A program made the position numbers and the translations under genes. This document shows positions 25,726-33,786 of a DNA stretch of 64,000 bases, one piece after another. The first letter of the stretch is position 1. Every line of letters starts with the position of its first letter. A model generated the notes under the pieces. That model saw only the letters and a program-made list of their open reading frames with translations. It made no database searches and was not told the origin of the DNA. Source of the stretch: Lachnospiraceae bacterium (GTDB lineage: Bacteria > Bacillota > Clostridia > Lachnospirales > Lachnospiraceae); NCBI GenBank assembly GCA_017623295.1, contig JAGAPK010000068.1, positions 1 through 64,000 on the forward strand. Reading direction: 5' to 3'.

Positions 25726-27047
25726 CATTAGAAATAATGGAAATTATATTTGAATTAGTACAAATCTTTGTGTGTATTCTGGAAGCATATTTAATGATAG
25801 ACTTCTTTTCTGCATTTTTTCAAGTGAAAGAAAGATTGAATAAGAAATATACGAAGACTGCCCTTATATGCGGGGCAGCTTTTTGCGTGCATATTATTAA
25901 CCAACTAAATAGTTCAACAGTAAATATTATATCAATGCAGTTTATTTATGTATCGATTATCTTACTCTTTTTTCAAGGGAAATTGTATAAAAAGATATTG
26001 TATTATATAACTGCCACAGTGGTTATGATTGGTAGTGAATTTTTGTTTATTGTACTTTTATCTTTAGATGCCGGTTTTGCATTAAGCTATTCAAAAAATA
26101 ATCCATTGATAATTATTGTTTCAATGTTGGGAATTAAATTAATTACATTTGTTTTGCTTAATATATTGAAAAGAATATCTAAAAATACAAATGATAAAAT
26201 GGGATTGAAGAATACATTATTATACTCTACAGTACCATTATCATTGCTTGGTATAATGATCGCGTTAGCCAGATTAGATATTAATTTTGCTTCAAAAGAG
26301 TGGATTCAACCATTGCTCTTAATTAGTTGCATTCTGGCAATGATTGGAAATATTATCATATTTTATATTTTTGACAGATATGCACAGAGTACATGGAAAC
26401 TACAGCAACAAGAAATTCAGATAACAAGGTTGGGAATGGAGAAAAAGCATTATGGGCAACTGGAACAGGTAAATCAAGAACATGCTGCTTTTCTACATGA
26501 TATTCGGCATTATATGAAAGCTATTGGAGAAATGGCATCCGAAGATAATAACACAGGCATTGTTAGCATATTATCTGAATTACAAATCAAAGTGTCGGAG
26601 GCGGAATCTATTCAGCTGTGCCAGAATCCTTTGTTAAATACTATTTTAAATGAAAAAAGAAAGGAAGCAGAAAAGAAGCATATTTCTATTCAGATAAAGG
26701 TTGAGCCGGATTGCACTATTAATCAGATAGAAGATATGGATTTAATAGCGATTATCGGGAATTTGATGGATAATGCAATAGAAGCAGCACAAAAATGTCG
26801 GCAAGGTTATATTAAAACTTATTTGTTTAATCACAATAGTAGTAACATTTCTGTCATGAAAATAGTGAATAACTATGAGGGCAAAATAGAAATGGAAGAC
26901 GGACATTTGTTGACAAGCAAAGAAGATAAAATGAAGCATGGCTTCGGAGTACAAAACGTACAGAGTATAGTGGAAAAATACAATGGCTATGTACAGAATT
27001 TTTATGATGAACATGAGTATACAGTGGTTGTTGTGTTGCCAAATTGA
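25722..27047 (+). CDS. agrC: AgrC-like sensor histidine kinase
   Basis: A 441-residue protein with six or seven membrane segments over residues 6-215, a linker coiled coil (about 220-252) and a GHKL kinase domain. The H-box is FLHDIRHYMK with His259, the N-box is IIGNLMDNAIEA and the G-box is HGFGVQNVQ. This is the usual sensor for a cyclic autoinducing peptide. The start is GTG 25722, overlapping the agrA stop; ATG 25737 is an alternative. The final codons overlap the GACAAA repeats of the agrD promoter. Confidence 0.92.
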   Translation: MTLEIMEIIFELVQIFVCILEAYLMIDFFSAFFQVKERLNKKYTKTALICGAAFCVHIINQLNSSTVNIISMQFIYVSIILLFFQGKLYKKILYYITATVVMIGSEFLFIVLLSLDAGFALSYSKNNPLIIIVSMLGIKLITFVLLNILKRISKNTNDKMGLKNTLLYSTVPLSLLGIMIALARLDINFASKEWIQPLLLISCILAMIGNIIIFYIFDRYAQSTWKLQQQEIQITRLGMEKKHYGQLEQVNQEHAAFLHDIRHYMKAIGEMASEDNNTGIVSILSELQIKVSEAESIQLCQNPLLNTILNEKRKEAEKKHISIQIKVEPDCTINQIEDMDLIAIIGNLMDNAIEAAQKCRQGYIKTYLFNHNSSNISVMKIVNNYEGKIEMEDGHLLTSKEDKMKHGFGVQNVQSIVEKYNGYVQNFYDEHEYTVVVVLPN

Positions 27048-27114
27048 CAAATTTTACCTCTAAAACGACAAAATTTACAAATTTAATATTTTCATAGAAA
27101 AAATAATGTATAAT
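27043..27114 (+). promoter_or_regulatory. agrD promoter with two GACAAA direct repeats
   Basis: TATAAT (27109-27114) lies 41 bp before agrD, but no -35 stands at the right distance, suggesting activator dependence. Upstream, GACAAATTTTAC (27046-27057) and GACAAAATTTAC (27067-27078) are direct repeats spaced 21 bp. ATTGACAAA (27043-27051) matches the inverted Spo0A box TTYGACAAA at 8 of 9 and the second copy at 7 of 9. The reverse strand reads ATTTGTCAAT, identical to the site at 10518. The LytTR consensus fits poorly. Confidence 0.55.
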
Positions 27115-27155
27115 AAAAAACTATCAAAAGTAATTTGAATTGCGGAGGTAAAAAA

Positions 27156-27317
27156 ATGCGTAAAATAATGAATATGTTACATAAAAAAGGTCTTTGGGGT
27201 GCATTAAATTGTCTGGCACTGTCTGTTGTAGTATTAAATGCGCAGCAGTGTTGCTATTGGTATTTTCATCAGCCAGAATTTCCGGCTGAGGCAGATAAAT
27301 ACAGAAAGTTTAAGTAA
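27156..27317 (+). CDS. agrD: AgrD-like cyclic autoinducer peptide precursor
   Basis: A 53-residue precursor starting at ATG 27156 (GGAGG, 6-bp spacing). It has an amphipathic basic N-terminus (1-14), a hydrophobic leader, the core QQCCYWYF (30-37) and an acidic tail HQPEFPAEADKYRKF. The layout matches staphylococcal AgrD, where a Cys plus four residues close a thiolactone and a PxE tail follows. By analogy the ring would be Cys33-Phe37 (C-Y-W-Y-F), with Cys32 just outside. AgrB should cut after Phe37. It lies between agrC and agrB with its own -10, unlike S. aureus, where agrB comes first. Confidence 0.88.
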   Translation: MRKIMNMLHKKGLWGALNCLALSVVVLNAQQCCYWYFHQPEFPAEADKYRKFK

Positions 27318-27335
27318 ATCCAGCGATGATGTATT

Positions 27336-27938
27336 ATGTTGGAACAGATTACACATAAGATAGTAAATCATCAGATTGAAAAAGGTATTTTACAGGAATC
27401 CGATAGAAATATTTATCAATATGGATACCAAATGCTAATGGAATTCGGGATAAATATTTTAACATCAATTGTGATAGCAATTCTTTTTCAAGCATTTGAA
27501 ATTGTAATTGTTTTTACAATAGCGTACTTAATGATGAGAGGATATGCCGGTGGCTACCATGCCAAAACAAGCGTTGGCTGTTTTGGCATGTCGGCTGGCA
27601 TATTAATCCTGTCGATTTTAGCAGTACAAAAACTGACTGAACTGGCGATGGCATGGTGGATTTTGCTTGTGATAGAAGTGGTTATGATGCCAGTTATCTT
27701 TATTGGAACTCCAATTCCTGTAAAAAACAAACCAATTACCAACAACGAATATCTTCATTTCAAAAAGAAAGTGAAGCAGATATACTGTATAGAATTGGTA
27801 ATAATAATGATATTATTCTGGTGTGATAAACCTGTTTATGCGTTTTCCATTATGGCAACGCAGGCGGTAATTTTTGTCATGACCGGAATAGATATTTTCT
27901 CCAGAGTTATACAGAAGCGATTAAAAAAATCTAATTAA
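27336..27938 (+). CDS. agrB: AgrB-like peptide-processing membrane protease
   Basis: A 200-residue AgrB with about five or six membrane segments. The catalytic pair His75 and Cys82 lies in RGYAGGYHAKTSVGCF, at nearly the positions of S. aureus AgrB (His77, Cys84). It should remove the AgrD C-terminal tail and close the thiolactone. The gene starts 18 bp after agrD with a weak SD, so coupled translation is likely. It ends the agr cassette. Confidence 0.93.
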   Translation: MLEQITHKIVNHQIEKGILQESDRNIYQYGYQMLMEFGINILTSIVIAILFQAFEIVIVFTIAYLMMRGYAGGYHAKTSVGCFGMSAGILILSILAVQKLTELAMAWWILLVIEVVMMPVIFIGTPIPVKNKPITNNEYLHFKKKVKQIYCIELVIIMILFWCDKPVYAFSIMATQAVIFVMTGIDIFSRVIQKRLKKSN

Positions 27939-27961
27939 AGCAATCAAAGTCATAATGAAAA

Positions 27962-27984
27962 CATCGGAGCGTTCTGCTCCGGTG
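27962..27984 (+). other. Hairpin after agrB without a T-run
   Basis: CATCGGAGC (27962-27970) pairs with GCTCCGGTG (27976-27984) through nine pairs including one G-U, with a 5-nt loop. No T-run follows, so it is a poor intrinsic terminator. It may be a Rho-dependent end, an RNA-stability element or a remnant. Confidence 0.4.
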
Positions 27985-28061
27985 TCAAATGCAATAAAGC
28001 ATTCCTAATGGCATATCGCCGAAAGATTCAGCTTGAGACAAAAGAGAATTAACCTTCATCA

Positions 28062-28090
28062 TTGCCAACCGAAAACACCTATGTTATACT
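28062..28090 (+). promoter_or_regulatory. Promoter of pseB
   Basis: TTGCCA (28062-28067), a 17-bp spacer and TATACT (28085-28090), 36 bp before the start. This is one of the best sigma-A matches in the window and separates the pseudaminate genes from the agr cassette. Confidence 0.75.
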
Positions 28091-28126
28091 AAAATGAAGT
28101 ATGGACAACGATAACGGAGGATACTC

Positions 28127-29122
28127 ATGTTAAAAGATAAAACAATTTTAATCACCGGAGGAACAGGCTCTTTCGGTAAATGCTTTACAAAGTATGTGTT
28201 AACACATTACGAACCAAAGAAAATTATTATTTATTCCAGAGATGAATTTAAACAGTGGATGATGGCAACTGAGTTTAAGGAATATGAAGAGAAGCTTCGT
28301 TTCTTTATCGGTGATGTCAGAGACTTGGAAAGACTGAAAAGAGCGTGCGAAGGTGTGGATTATATCATTCATGCAGCAGCTTTGAAGCAGGTACCTGCTT
28401 GTGAATACAACCCGAATGAGGCGATTAAGACTAATATTCATGGTGCTATGAATGTTATTGATGCAGCATTGGATTGTGGTGTTCATAAGGTAGTTGCTTT
28501 ATCAACTGACAAAGCAGTTAATCCGGTTAACCTCTATGGTGGTACCAAATTAGTATCGGACAAGCTTTTTGTAGCAGCAAATGCATATGCGGGAACAAAA
28601 GATATTAATTTCTCAATTGTACGTTATGGTAATGTAGCAGGAAGTCGTGGCTCTATTATTCCGCTTTTCAATAGCCTGATTCAGAAAGGTGAAACAGAAC
28701 TTCCGATTACAGATTTTAGAATGACAAGATTTTGGATTAGTCTGACACAGGGTGTTGAATTAGTTATCAAAGCACTTGCAGAGGCTAAGGGTGGCGAAAC
28801 TTTTATCAGCAAGATTCCTTCTTTCAAAGTAACCGATTTGGCAGAAGCAATGTTGCCGGGTTGTAAAATGAAAGAAATCGGTATTCGTCCGGGTGAAAAG
28901 TTACATGAAATTATGGTAACAACAGAAGATTCCATGACAACTTATGAATATGATAAACATTTCATTGTATATCCACAGATGACATGGAATAACAGACAGC
29001 AGCCGGATCTGAGCGGCACAAAAGTAGCAGATGGATTCTCCTACAGTTCCGATAATAATACAGAATGGTTATCGGTAGAGGACATCCGTGAATTATTAAA
29101 AGATCTTGATTTAGAAAAATAA
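28127..29122 (+). CDS. pseB: UDP-N-acetylglucosamine 4,6-dehydratase (inverting)
   Basis: PseB/FlaA1 type (331 aa). It turns UDP-GlcNAc into UDP-2-acetamido-2,6-dideoxy-L-arabino-hexos-4-ulose, the first step of pseudaminic acid synthesis. It shows GGTGSFG (11-17), the family-specific SRDEFKQ (37-43), HAAALKQVP (82-90) and STDKAVNPVNLYGGTK (126-141) with Tyr137/Lys141. The Ser-Tyr-Lys triad marks the inverting dehydratases, in contrast to the Met-containing PglF-like enzyme at 54479. SD GGAGG is upstream. It is the first gene of the unit that continues with pseC. Confidence 0.93.
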   Translation: MLKDKTILITGGTGSFGKCFTKYVLTHYEPKKIIIYSRDEFKQWMMATEFKEYEEKLRFFIGDVRDLERLKRACEGVDYIIHAAALKQVPACEYNPNEAIKTNIHGAMNVIDAALDCGVHKVVALSTDKAVNPVNLYGGTKLVSDKLFVAANAYAGTKDINFSIVRYGNVAGSRGSIIPLFNSLIQKGETELPITDFRMTRFWISLTQGVELVIKALAEAKGGETFISKIPSFKVTDLAEAMLPGCKMKEIGIRPGEKLHEIMVTTEDSMTTYEYDKHFIVYPQMTWNNRQQPDLSGTKVADGFSYSSDNNTEWLSVEDIRELLKDLDLEK

Positions 29123-29132
29123 TGCATTGAGT

Positions 29133-29158
29133 AAGGACATGTAGAAATGCATGTCCTT
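29133..29158 (+). other. Hairpin between pseB and pseC
   Basis: AAGGACATG (29133-29141) pairs perfectly with CATGTCCTT (29150-29158). The sequence after it is T-rich but interrupted, so it could be a weak terminator or attenuator that lowers pseC expression relative to pseB. Confidence 0.45.
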
Positions 29159-29214
29159 CATCATATTTATCTCATTTTGGATAGAAAAAGGTAGAAATGG
29201 AGGCTGGTGCAAAA

Positions 29215-30408
29215 ATGGAAAAACCGGCAATAGAGGGAGGAACTCCCGTTAGAGAGACGAAGATTTTTTATGGACATCAGTATATTGATGATGCGGATAT
29301 CCAGGCAGTAGTGGATGTATTAAAAAGTGATTACTTAACCTGTGGTCCAAAGATTGCTGAGTTAGAACAGAAATTATGTGATGTTACGGGTGCCAAATAT
29401 GCAGTAGTTTGCAGTAATGGTACAGCAGCACTTCATATTGCTTGTCTGGCAGCAGGTGTTAGCGCAGGGGATGAAGTGATTACAACACCGATTACATTTG
29501 CGGCATCGGCAAATTGTGCATTGTATTGTGGTGCAAAGCCTGTTTTTGCAGATATTAATCCGGAAACCTATAATATTGATCCGGCATGTGTGCGTGCTAA
29601 GGTAACAGAGAAAACCAAAGCAGTAGTAGCGGTTGATTTTACCGGACAGTCGGTGGAATTAGATGAGCTGCTGAAACTTTGTAAAGAGAAAAATATGGTA
29701 TTAATCGAGGATGGTGCCCATGTTATCGGCACGAAGTATAAAGGAAAAGCGAATGGCTCCATTGCAGATATGACTACCTTTAGTTTTCATCCGGTCAAAA
29801 CAGTAACCGGTGGCGAAGGCGGTGCGGTATTAACGAATAGCAAGGAATTATATCAGAAACTGTTGTTATATCGTGCTCACGGAATTACAAGGGATGAAAG
29901 TCTGATGGAAAATCCTTCTGATGGTCCTTGGTATTATGAACAGATTGATTTAGGTTTTAATTATCGTATGACAGATATGCAGGCGGCTTTGATTATCAGT
30001 CAGTTAGATAAATTAGAGATGTTTAGTAAACGAAGAAAAGAAATTGTTGCGAAGTATGATGCGGCTTTTGCGAAGATTCCGGGTATTTTTGTACAGAAAG
30101 AAATCGCAGAGTCAGATACTACAAGACATTTGTATATTTTGCGGTTGAAACCGGAGAAACTCTCCATCAACAGAAAACAGTTTTTTGATGCTTTGGGAGC
30201 AGAAAATGTATGCTGTAATGTGCATTATATTCCGACCTATTATTTCCCATATTATCAGAAATTGGGATATCAGAAAGGTATCTGTCCGAATGCAGAGAAG
30301 TTGTATGATGAGATTATCAGTCTGCCGCTTTATTACGCAATGACAGATGAAGATGTAGAAAGTGTCATTGCAGCGGTAAGCAAAATTGCAAATTATTATG
30401 CAGTATAA
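29215..30408 (+). CDS. pseC: UDP-4-keto-6-deoxy-N-acetyl-L-altrosamine aminotransferase
   Basis: PseC (397 aa from ATG 29215; an ATG at 29197 is an alternative) transfers an amino group to C4 of the PseB product. It is a DegT/DnrJ/EryC1 fold PLP enzyme. Visible motifs are SNGTAALH (67-74), the EDGAH segment with Asp166 and the PLP lysine Lys195 in FSFHPVKTVTGGEGG, a PseC hallmark. The next gene in most pse clusters is an N-acetyltransferase (PseH); here it is a glycosyltransferase instead. Confidence 0.93.
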   Translation: MEKPAIEGGTPVRETKIFYGHQYIDDADIQAVVDVLKSDYLTCGPKIAELEQKLCDVTGAKYAVVCSNGTAALHIACLAAGVSAGDEVITTPITFAASANCALYCGAKPVFADINPETYNIDPACVRAKVTEKTKAVVAVDFTGQSVELDELLKLCKEKNMVLIEDGAHVIGTKYKGKANGSIADMTTFSFHPVKTVTGGEGGAVLTNSKELYQKLLLYRAHGITRDESLMENPSDGPWYYEQIDLGFNYRMTDMQAALIISQLDKLEMFSKRRKEIVAKYDAAFAKIPGIFVQKEIAESDTTRHLYILRLKPEKLSINRKQFFDALGAENVCCNVHYIPTYYFPYYQKLGYQKGICPNAEKLYDEIISLPLYYAMTDEDVESVIAAVSKIANYYAV

Positions 30409-30495
30409 AATATTGCATTGAAATGCAAATATATAGTGCGGAGGTATTATATATTTGTGTAGGGAAATTCATGATTAGCAGAGTAGGGGAAAAGC

Positions 30496-31521
30496 ATGAA
30501 GTTATCAATTATTGTTCCGGTTTATAATATGGCAGCAGACGGCAAGCTGGAATATTGTCTGGAGTCGTTGGTGCAGCAGACGATTTCTGACTATGAAATT
30601 ATAGCAGTAGATGATTGTTCTACGGACAATTCCCTGGAGATTTTGAAATCTTATGAAGAAAAATATCCGGGCAAGTTTCGTGCCATCCATAGTGATGTAA
30701 ACCGCAAGCAGGGTGGTGCGAAAAATATTGGCATGGGTATTGCCCAGGGTGAGTGGATAGGATTTATTGACAGTGACGATTGGGTAACGCCAGACTTTTA
30801 TGAAAGACTGATTCGCAAAGGTGAGGAAACCGGTGCGGATATGGTAGGCTGTGACTATCATCTGACCGGGGAACACAGTATGGAAATTGGTCAGATTGTG
30901 CATAACAACAAAAAAGAGCAGACTGGCGTGTTGAATGAAGAAAAGTATAAATCCCTTTTGATAGACAGTGGTAGTCTTGTTGTTAAAGTATATCGTAGAG
31001 AAATAGTGATTGATCATCCGAGCCGTTTCCCGGAAGGAATTTTTTATGAGGATAATGCGCTCGGAAATTCATGGATGCTTCGTGCGAAACATTTTGAATA
31101 TATAGAAGAACCGCTTTATTATTATTATCAGCATGATACATCTACGGTGCATACGATTACACAGAGACGTTGTGAGGATCGTATGGAAGCAGGAAGAATT
31201 ATGTTAGAGGAAGCGAAGAAATTTGGATATCTGGAGCAGTATAAAGCAGAGATGGAATTTAACTTCGCGGTACTTTTTTATGTGAATACTCTTTTTACTT
31301 ATATGCAGGGTGTGAAGCCTGTGAAATATGGATTTGTGAAAAAGCTGGGTGCAGAAATGAAACAATGTTTTCCTAATTTTCAAGAAAATCCGTATTATCA
31401 GCAGAGAGTGCATGCAGAAGAGAAAAAGTTAGTCGGTATGCAGATGAAATCTACAGTGTGGTTTATGTTGTATTATAAACTGCTGTGGACATATCGAAAT
31501 TTCAGAAAACGTAAAGGATAG
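30496..31521 (+). CDS. Family 2 glycosyltransferase
   Basis: A 341-residue GT2 with LSIIVPVYNMAADG, VDDCSTDNS (37-45), KQGGAKNIGMG and the metal-binding IDSDDWV (about 92-98). The C-terminal third is Tyr/Lys-rich and may contact the membrane. SD AGGGGAAA is upstream. It sits between pseC and a large membrane protein in the pseB transcription unit, so it may act on the pseudaminate-containing glycan. Specificity is unknown. Confidence 0.87.
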   Translation: MKLSIIVPVYNMAADGKLEYCLESLVQQTISDYEIIAVDDCSTDNSLEILKSYEEKYPGKFRAIHSDVNRKQGGAKNIGMGIAQGEWIGFIDSDDWVTPDFYERLIRKGEETGADMVGCDYHLTGEHSMEIGQIVHNNKKEQTGVLNEEKYKSLLIDSGSLVVKVYRREIVIDHPSRFPEGIFYEDNALGNSWMLRAKHFEYIEEPLYYYYQHDTSTVHTITQRRCEDRMEAGRIMLEEAKKFGYLEQYKAEMEFNFAVLFYVNTLFTYMQGVKPVKYGFVKKLGAEMKQCFPNFQENPYYQQRVHAEEKKLVGMQMKSTVWFMLYYKLLWTYRNFRKRKG

Positions 31522-31539
31522 AAAGGAAAAACATCATCT

Positions 31540-33786
31540 ATGGAGATGACGAGGAAATTTAAAATTACTTATATTATTAGTGTGTGCCTCATCGTATTTT
31601 TCCTGTGGCTTGGAAATGAAGGTGACAATCCGCTTGCGTATGTAGGTTCGGAATTACAATATTCGGTTGGTGTTTTGGATTCGGATTACGCACTTGTGGT
31701 TCGTGAATCGGTTGCCAGAAGCGGGGTGGTGGCAAGTACGCCGAGTTTAGTGATGAACAGCGGAACGTACAAAATTCGCTTGGAGTACACAGCGGAGGGT
31801 AACGATAATGCCATAGAGTTATGGGAGCAGGGCAGTAAGGCTGCAGGTTGGAGCTTAGACCCGATGCATACGGTTTTTGAAACAGAAGTTACTTTAGCCA
31901 AAGATGTGAAGCAGCTGGCAGTAAAAATGAATTATGGAGGAACCGGTTCTTTCGTGATTCAGAAAGTAGTTATTACGCCGGATACGGTATTTTACACGGA
32001 CAGCTATTTCATGATTGCACTGGTTATCATTCTCAGTTTTGTGATTTATCGGTTGTATGAGAAACATTTGCAGAAGCCGATTACACAGGAGAAATTAGTA
32101 GATTGGTGTGTGATTGTCGGAGTTGCGCTGCTTGCTATGTCACCGATGTTTTCGACTTATTTATACAATGGAGATGACTTGTGTTATCATCTGGCGCGTA
32201 TGGAAGGCTTAAAGGATGGTATTCTGGATGGGCAAATTCCGGTCATTATTATGCCGGATGGTTTGAAAGGAAACGGCTATCTGAACGCGATGTATCCGTA
32301 CCTTTTTCTGTATATTGGCGCATTTTTGCGTATTTGTCGCGTGTCCATTGGTTTGTCCTATAAGATGGTAGTTTTTGCTGCAAATTTTGGCTCGGCGGTC
32401 TGTGCTTACTATGCATTCCGTTCTATTTCCAAATCACGCAGAACGGTTATGTTAGGTGTTGTGTTATTTACGCTGATGCCGTATCGTTTTACCAATATTT
32501 TTTCCAGAGGCGATTTGGGAGAAATACTGGCGCTTACCTTCTGGCCGCTTGTAATAGTTGGTATGTATCATATTTTGCTTGGAGACCGGACAAAATGGCA
32601 CTATCTGGTAATTGGCTTTAGTGGGGCATTAAACAGCCATATTTTGAGTGTGACATATGTTATGGCTTTCTGTGTTATTTCCGCATTGGTATATGTGGTT
32701 CGTATCTGGAAAGAGAAGAGATATGTGGAAATCGGCAAAGCAGCGGGACTTACCATTTTGCTTAATATGTGGTTTTTAGTACCGTTTCTATATTATTATT
32801 TTACGGAAGAACTGGCCACGAATATATTGCGGTGGAGTGGTTACTATGAACAGTCCATCAATTTATCAAATATGACCCAGACAATCAGTCTTTATAACAA
32901 ACAGTATTTTTCATTGGGGCTGCCGTTAATTGGCTGTGCAGGAATTGCTGTTATTTATCTGATTTGTGAGAAAAAAGAAAAAAAGACTTCCTTAGATAGT
33001 TATCTGGCATTTTTGTTTGTTCTTGGTTGTATTTTGACTTATATGACGACGGGCTATTTTCCAAGTCTGGAACTGAGTGATTATGATTTCTTTAATTCGA
33101 TTATCACCATGTTGCAGTTCCCTTGGCGTTTTCTGGGGCCTGCCAGTGCGTGCTTTTTATTTGTAGGAGCAGTCTGGTTGTCAAAATCGAATATATTGAA
33201 GCCTTATAAAAATATTATTTTTGCAATGTTGATTGCTTTAAATTTATTGACTGTACTTTCGGTTCCATCGGACAACAGTCATATGCCGTATGATGACGTG
33301 ACTGCCACAGCATCGAAAGGGCATGATAGTAAAATGGCGGCGAATATCGGTATTTTTTATCCGCATGAATGGCGACTGGAAGGAGTTAGTGACGAGAAGT
33401 TAACAACGAGTGTTCTTGTATCGGACTTGAATAATGTTGAGGTATCTAATTTCAGCAAAAAGGGAACGAAGTCACAGGCAACCTATATTTCCAATGCGGA
33501 AGGCACCTATATCGAATTTCCGATTCAGAATTATTCCGGCTATTGTGCGTATGATGAGAATGGGGATAAGTTGGAAATTTTAGATGGTGAGCAGCACAGA
33601 ATAAAGATTATGTTAAATGGTGATGGTAAAGAACATACCATTTATGTACGTTTCGGTCCGGTTGTCGGTTTTGTCATTGCGGATATTGTTTCGCTGGTAA
33701 CTTTGCTTGCCTGTTTATATCCGGTTGTTTATCCACGATGGAAAGAATGGAGAAACCGTGAGGAAGAAGAAAATATTATAGCGTAG
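31540..33786 (+). CDS. Large YfhO/GT-C-like membrane protein
   Basis: A 748-residue protein. After one N-terminal membrane segment comes an extracellular beta-rich region (about 30-150), then about 12 membrane segments and a soluble C-terminal domain (about 590-715) before a last segment. The first loop of the membrane block contains YNGDDLCYHLARMEGLKDG, an acidic pair like the catalytic loop of GT-C transferases. This topology resembles YfhO, which glycosylates teichoic acids with CsbB- and GtcA-type partners. Identification rests on layout rather than a recognised signature. Its stop overlaps the convergent pseG stop by 11 bp. Confidence 0.65.
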   Translation: MEMTRKFKITYIISVCLIVFFLWLGNEGDNPLAYVGSELQYSVGVLDSDYALVVRESVARSGVVASTPSLVMNSGTYKIRLEYTAEGNDNAIELWEQGSKAAGWSLDPMHTVFETEVTLAKDVKQLAVKMNYGGTGSFVIQKVVITPDTVFYTDSYFMIALVIILSFVIYRLYEKHLQKPITQEKLVDWCVIVGVALLAMSPMFSTYLYNGDDLCYHLARMEGLKDGILDGQIPVIIMPDGLKGNGYLNAMYPYLFLYIGAFLRICRVSIGLSYKMVVFAANFGSAVCAYYAFRSISKSRRTVMLGVVLFTLMPYRFTNIFSRGDLGEILALTFWPLVIVGMYHILLGDRTKWHYLVIGFSGALNSHILSVTYVMAFCVISALVYVVRIWKEKRYVEIGKAAGLTILLNMWFLVPFLYYYFTEELATNILRWSGYYEQSINLSNMTQTISLYNKQYFSLGLPLIGCAGIAVIYLICEKKEKKTSLDSYLAFLFVLGCILTYMTTGYFPSLELSDYDFFNSIITMLQFPWRFLGPASACFLFVGAVWLSKSNILKPYKNIIFAMLIALNLLTVLSVPSDNSHMPYDDVTATASKGHDSKMAANIGIFYPHEWRLEGVSDEKLTTSVLVSDLNNVEVSNFSKKGTKSQATYISNAEGTYIEFPIQNYSGYCAYDENGDKLEILDGEQHRIKIMLNGDGKEHTIYVRFGPVVGFVIADIVSLVTLLACLYPVVYPRWKEWRNREEEENIIA

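Noticed and set aside
27046..27078. AgrA (LytTR) binding site at the agrD promoter
   Set aside because: Direct repeats with 21-bp spacing would suit LytTR proteins, but the GTT-centred consensus is not present on either strand, while the Spo0A box matches at 8/9 and 7/9. Not excluded by experiment.
27135..27155. TTG start of agrD at 27135
   Set aside because: It would begin ahead of the GGAGG ribosome site that serves ATG 27156.
30413..30428. Perfect 7-bp hairpin TTGCATT/AATGCAA after pseC
   Set aside because: The loop is only 2 nt, no T-run follows, and the next gene has its own ribosome site; too weak to call a terminator.
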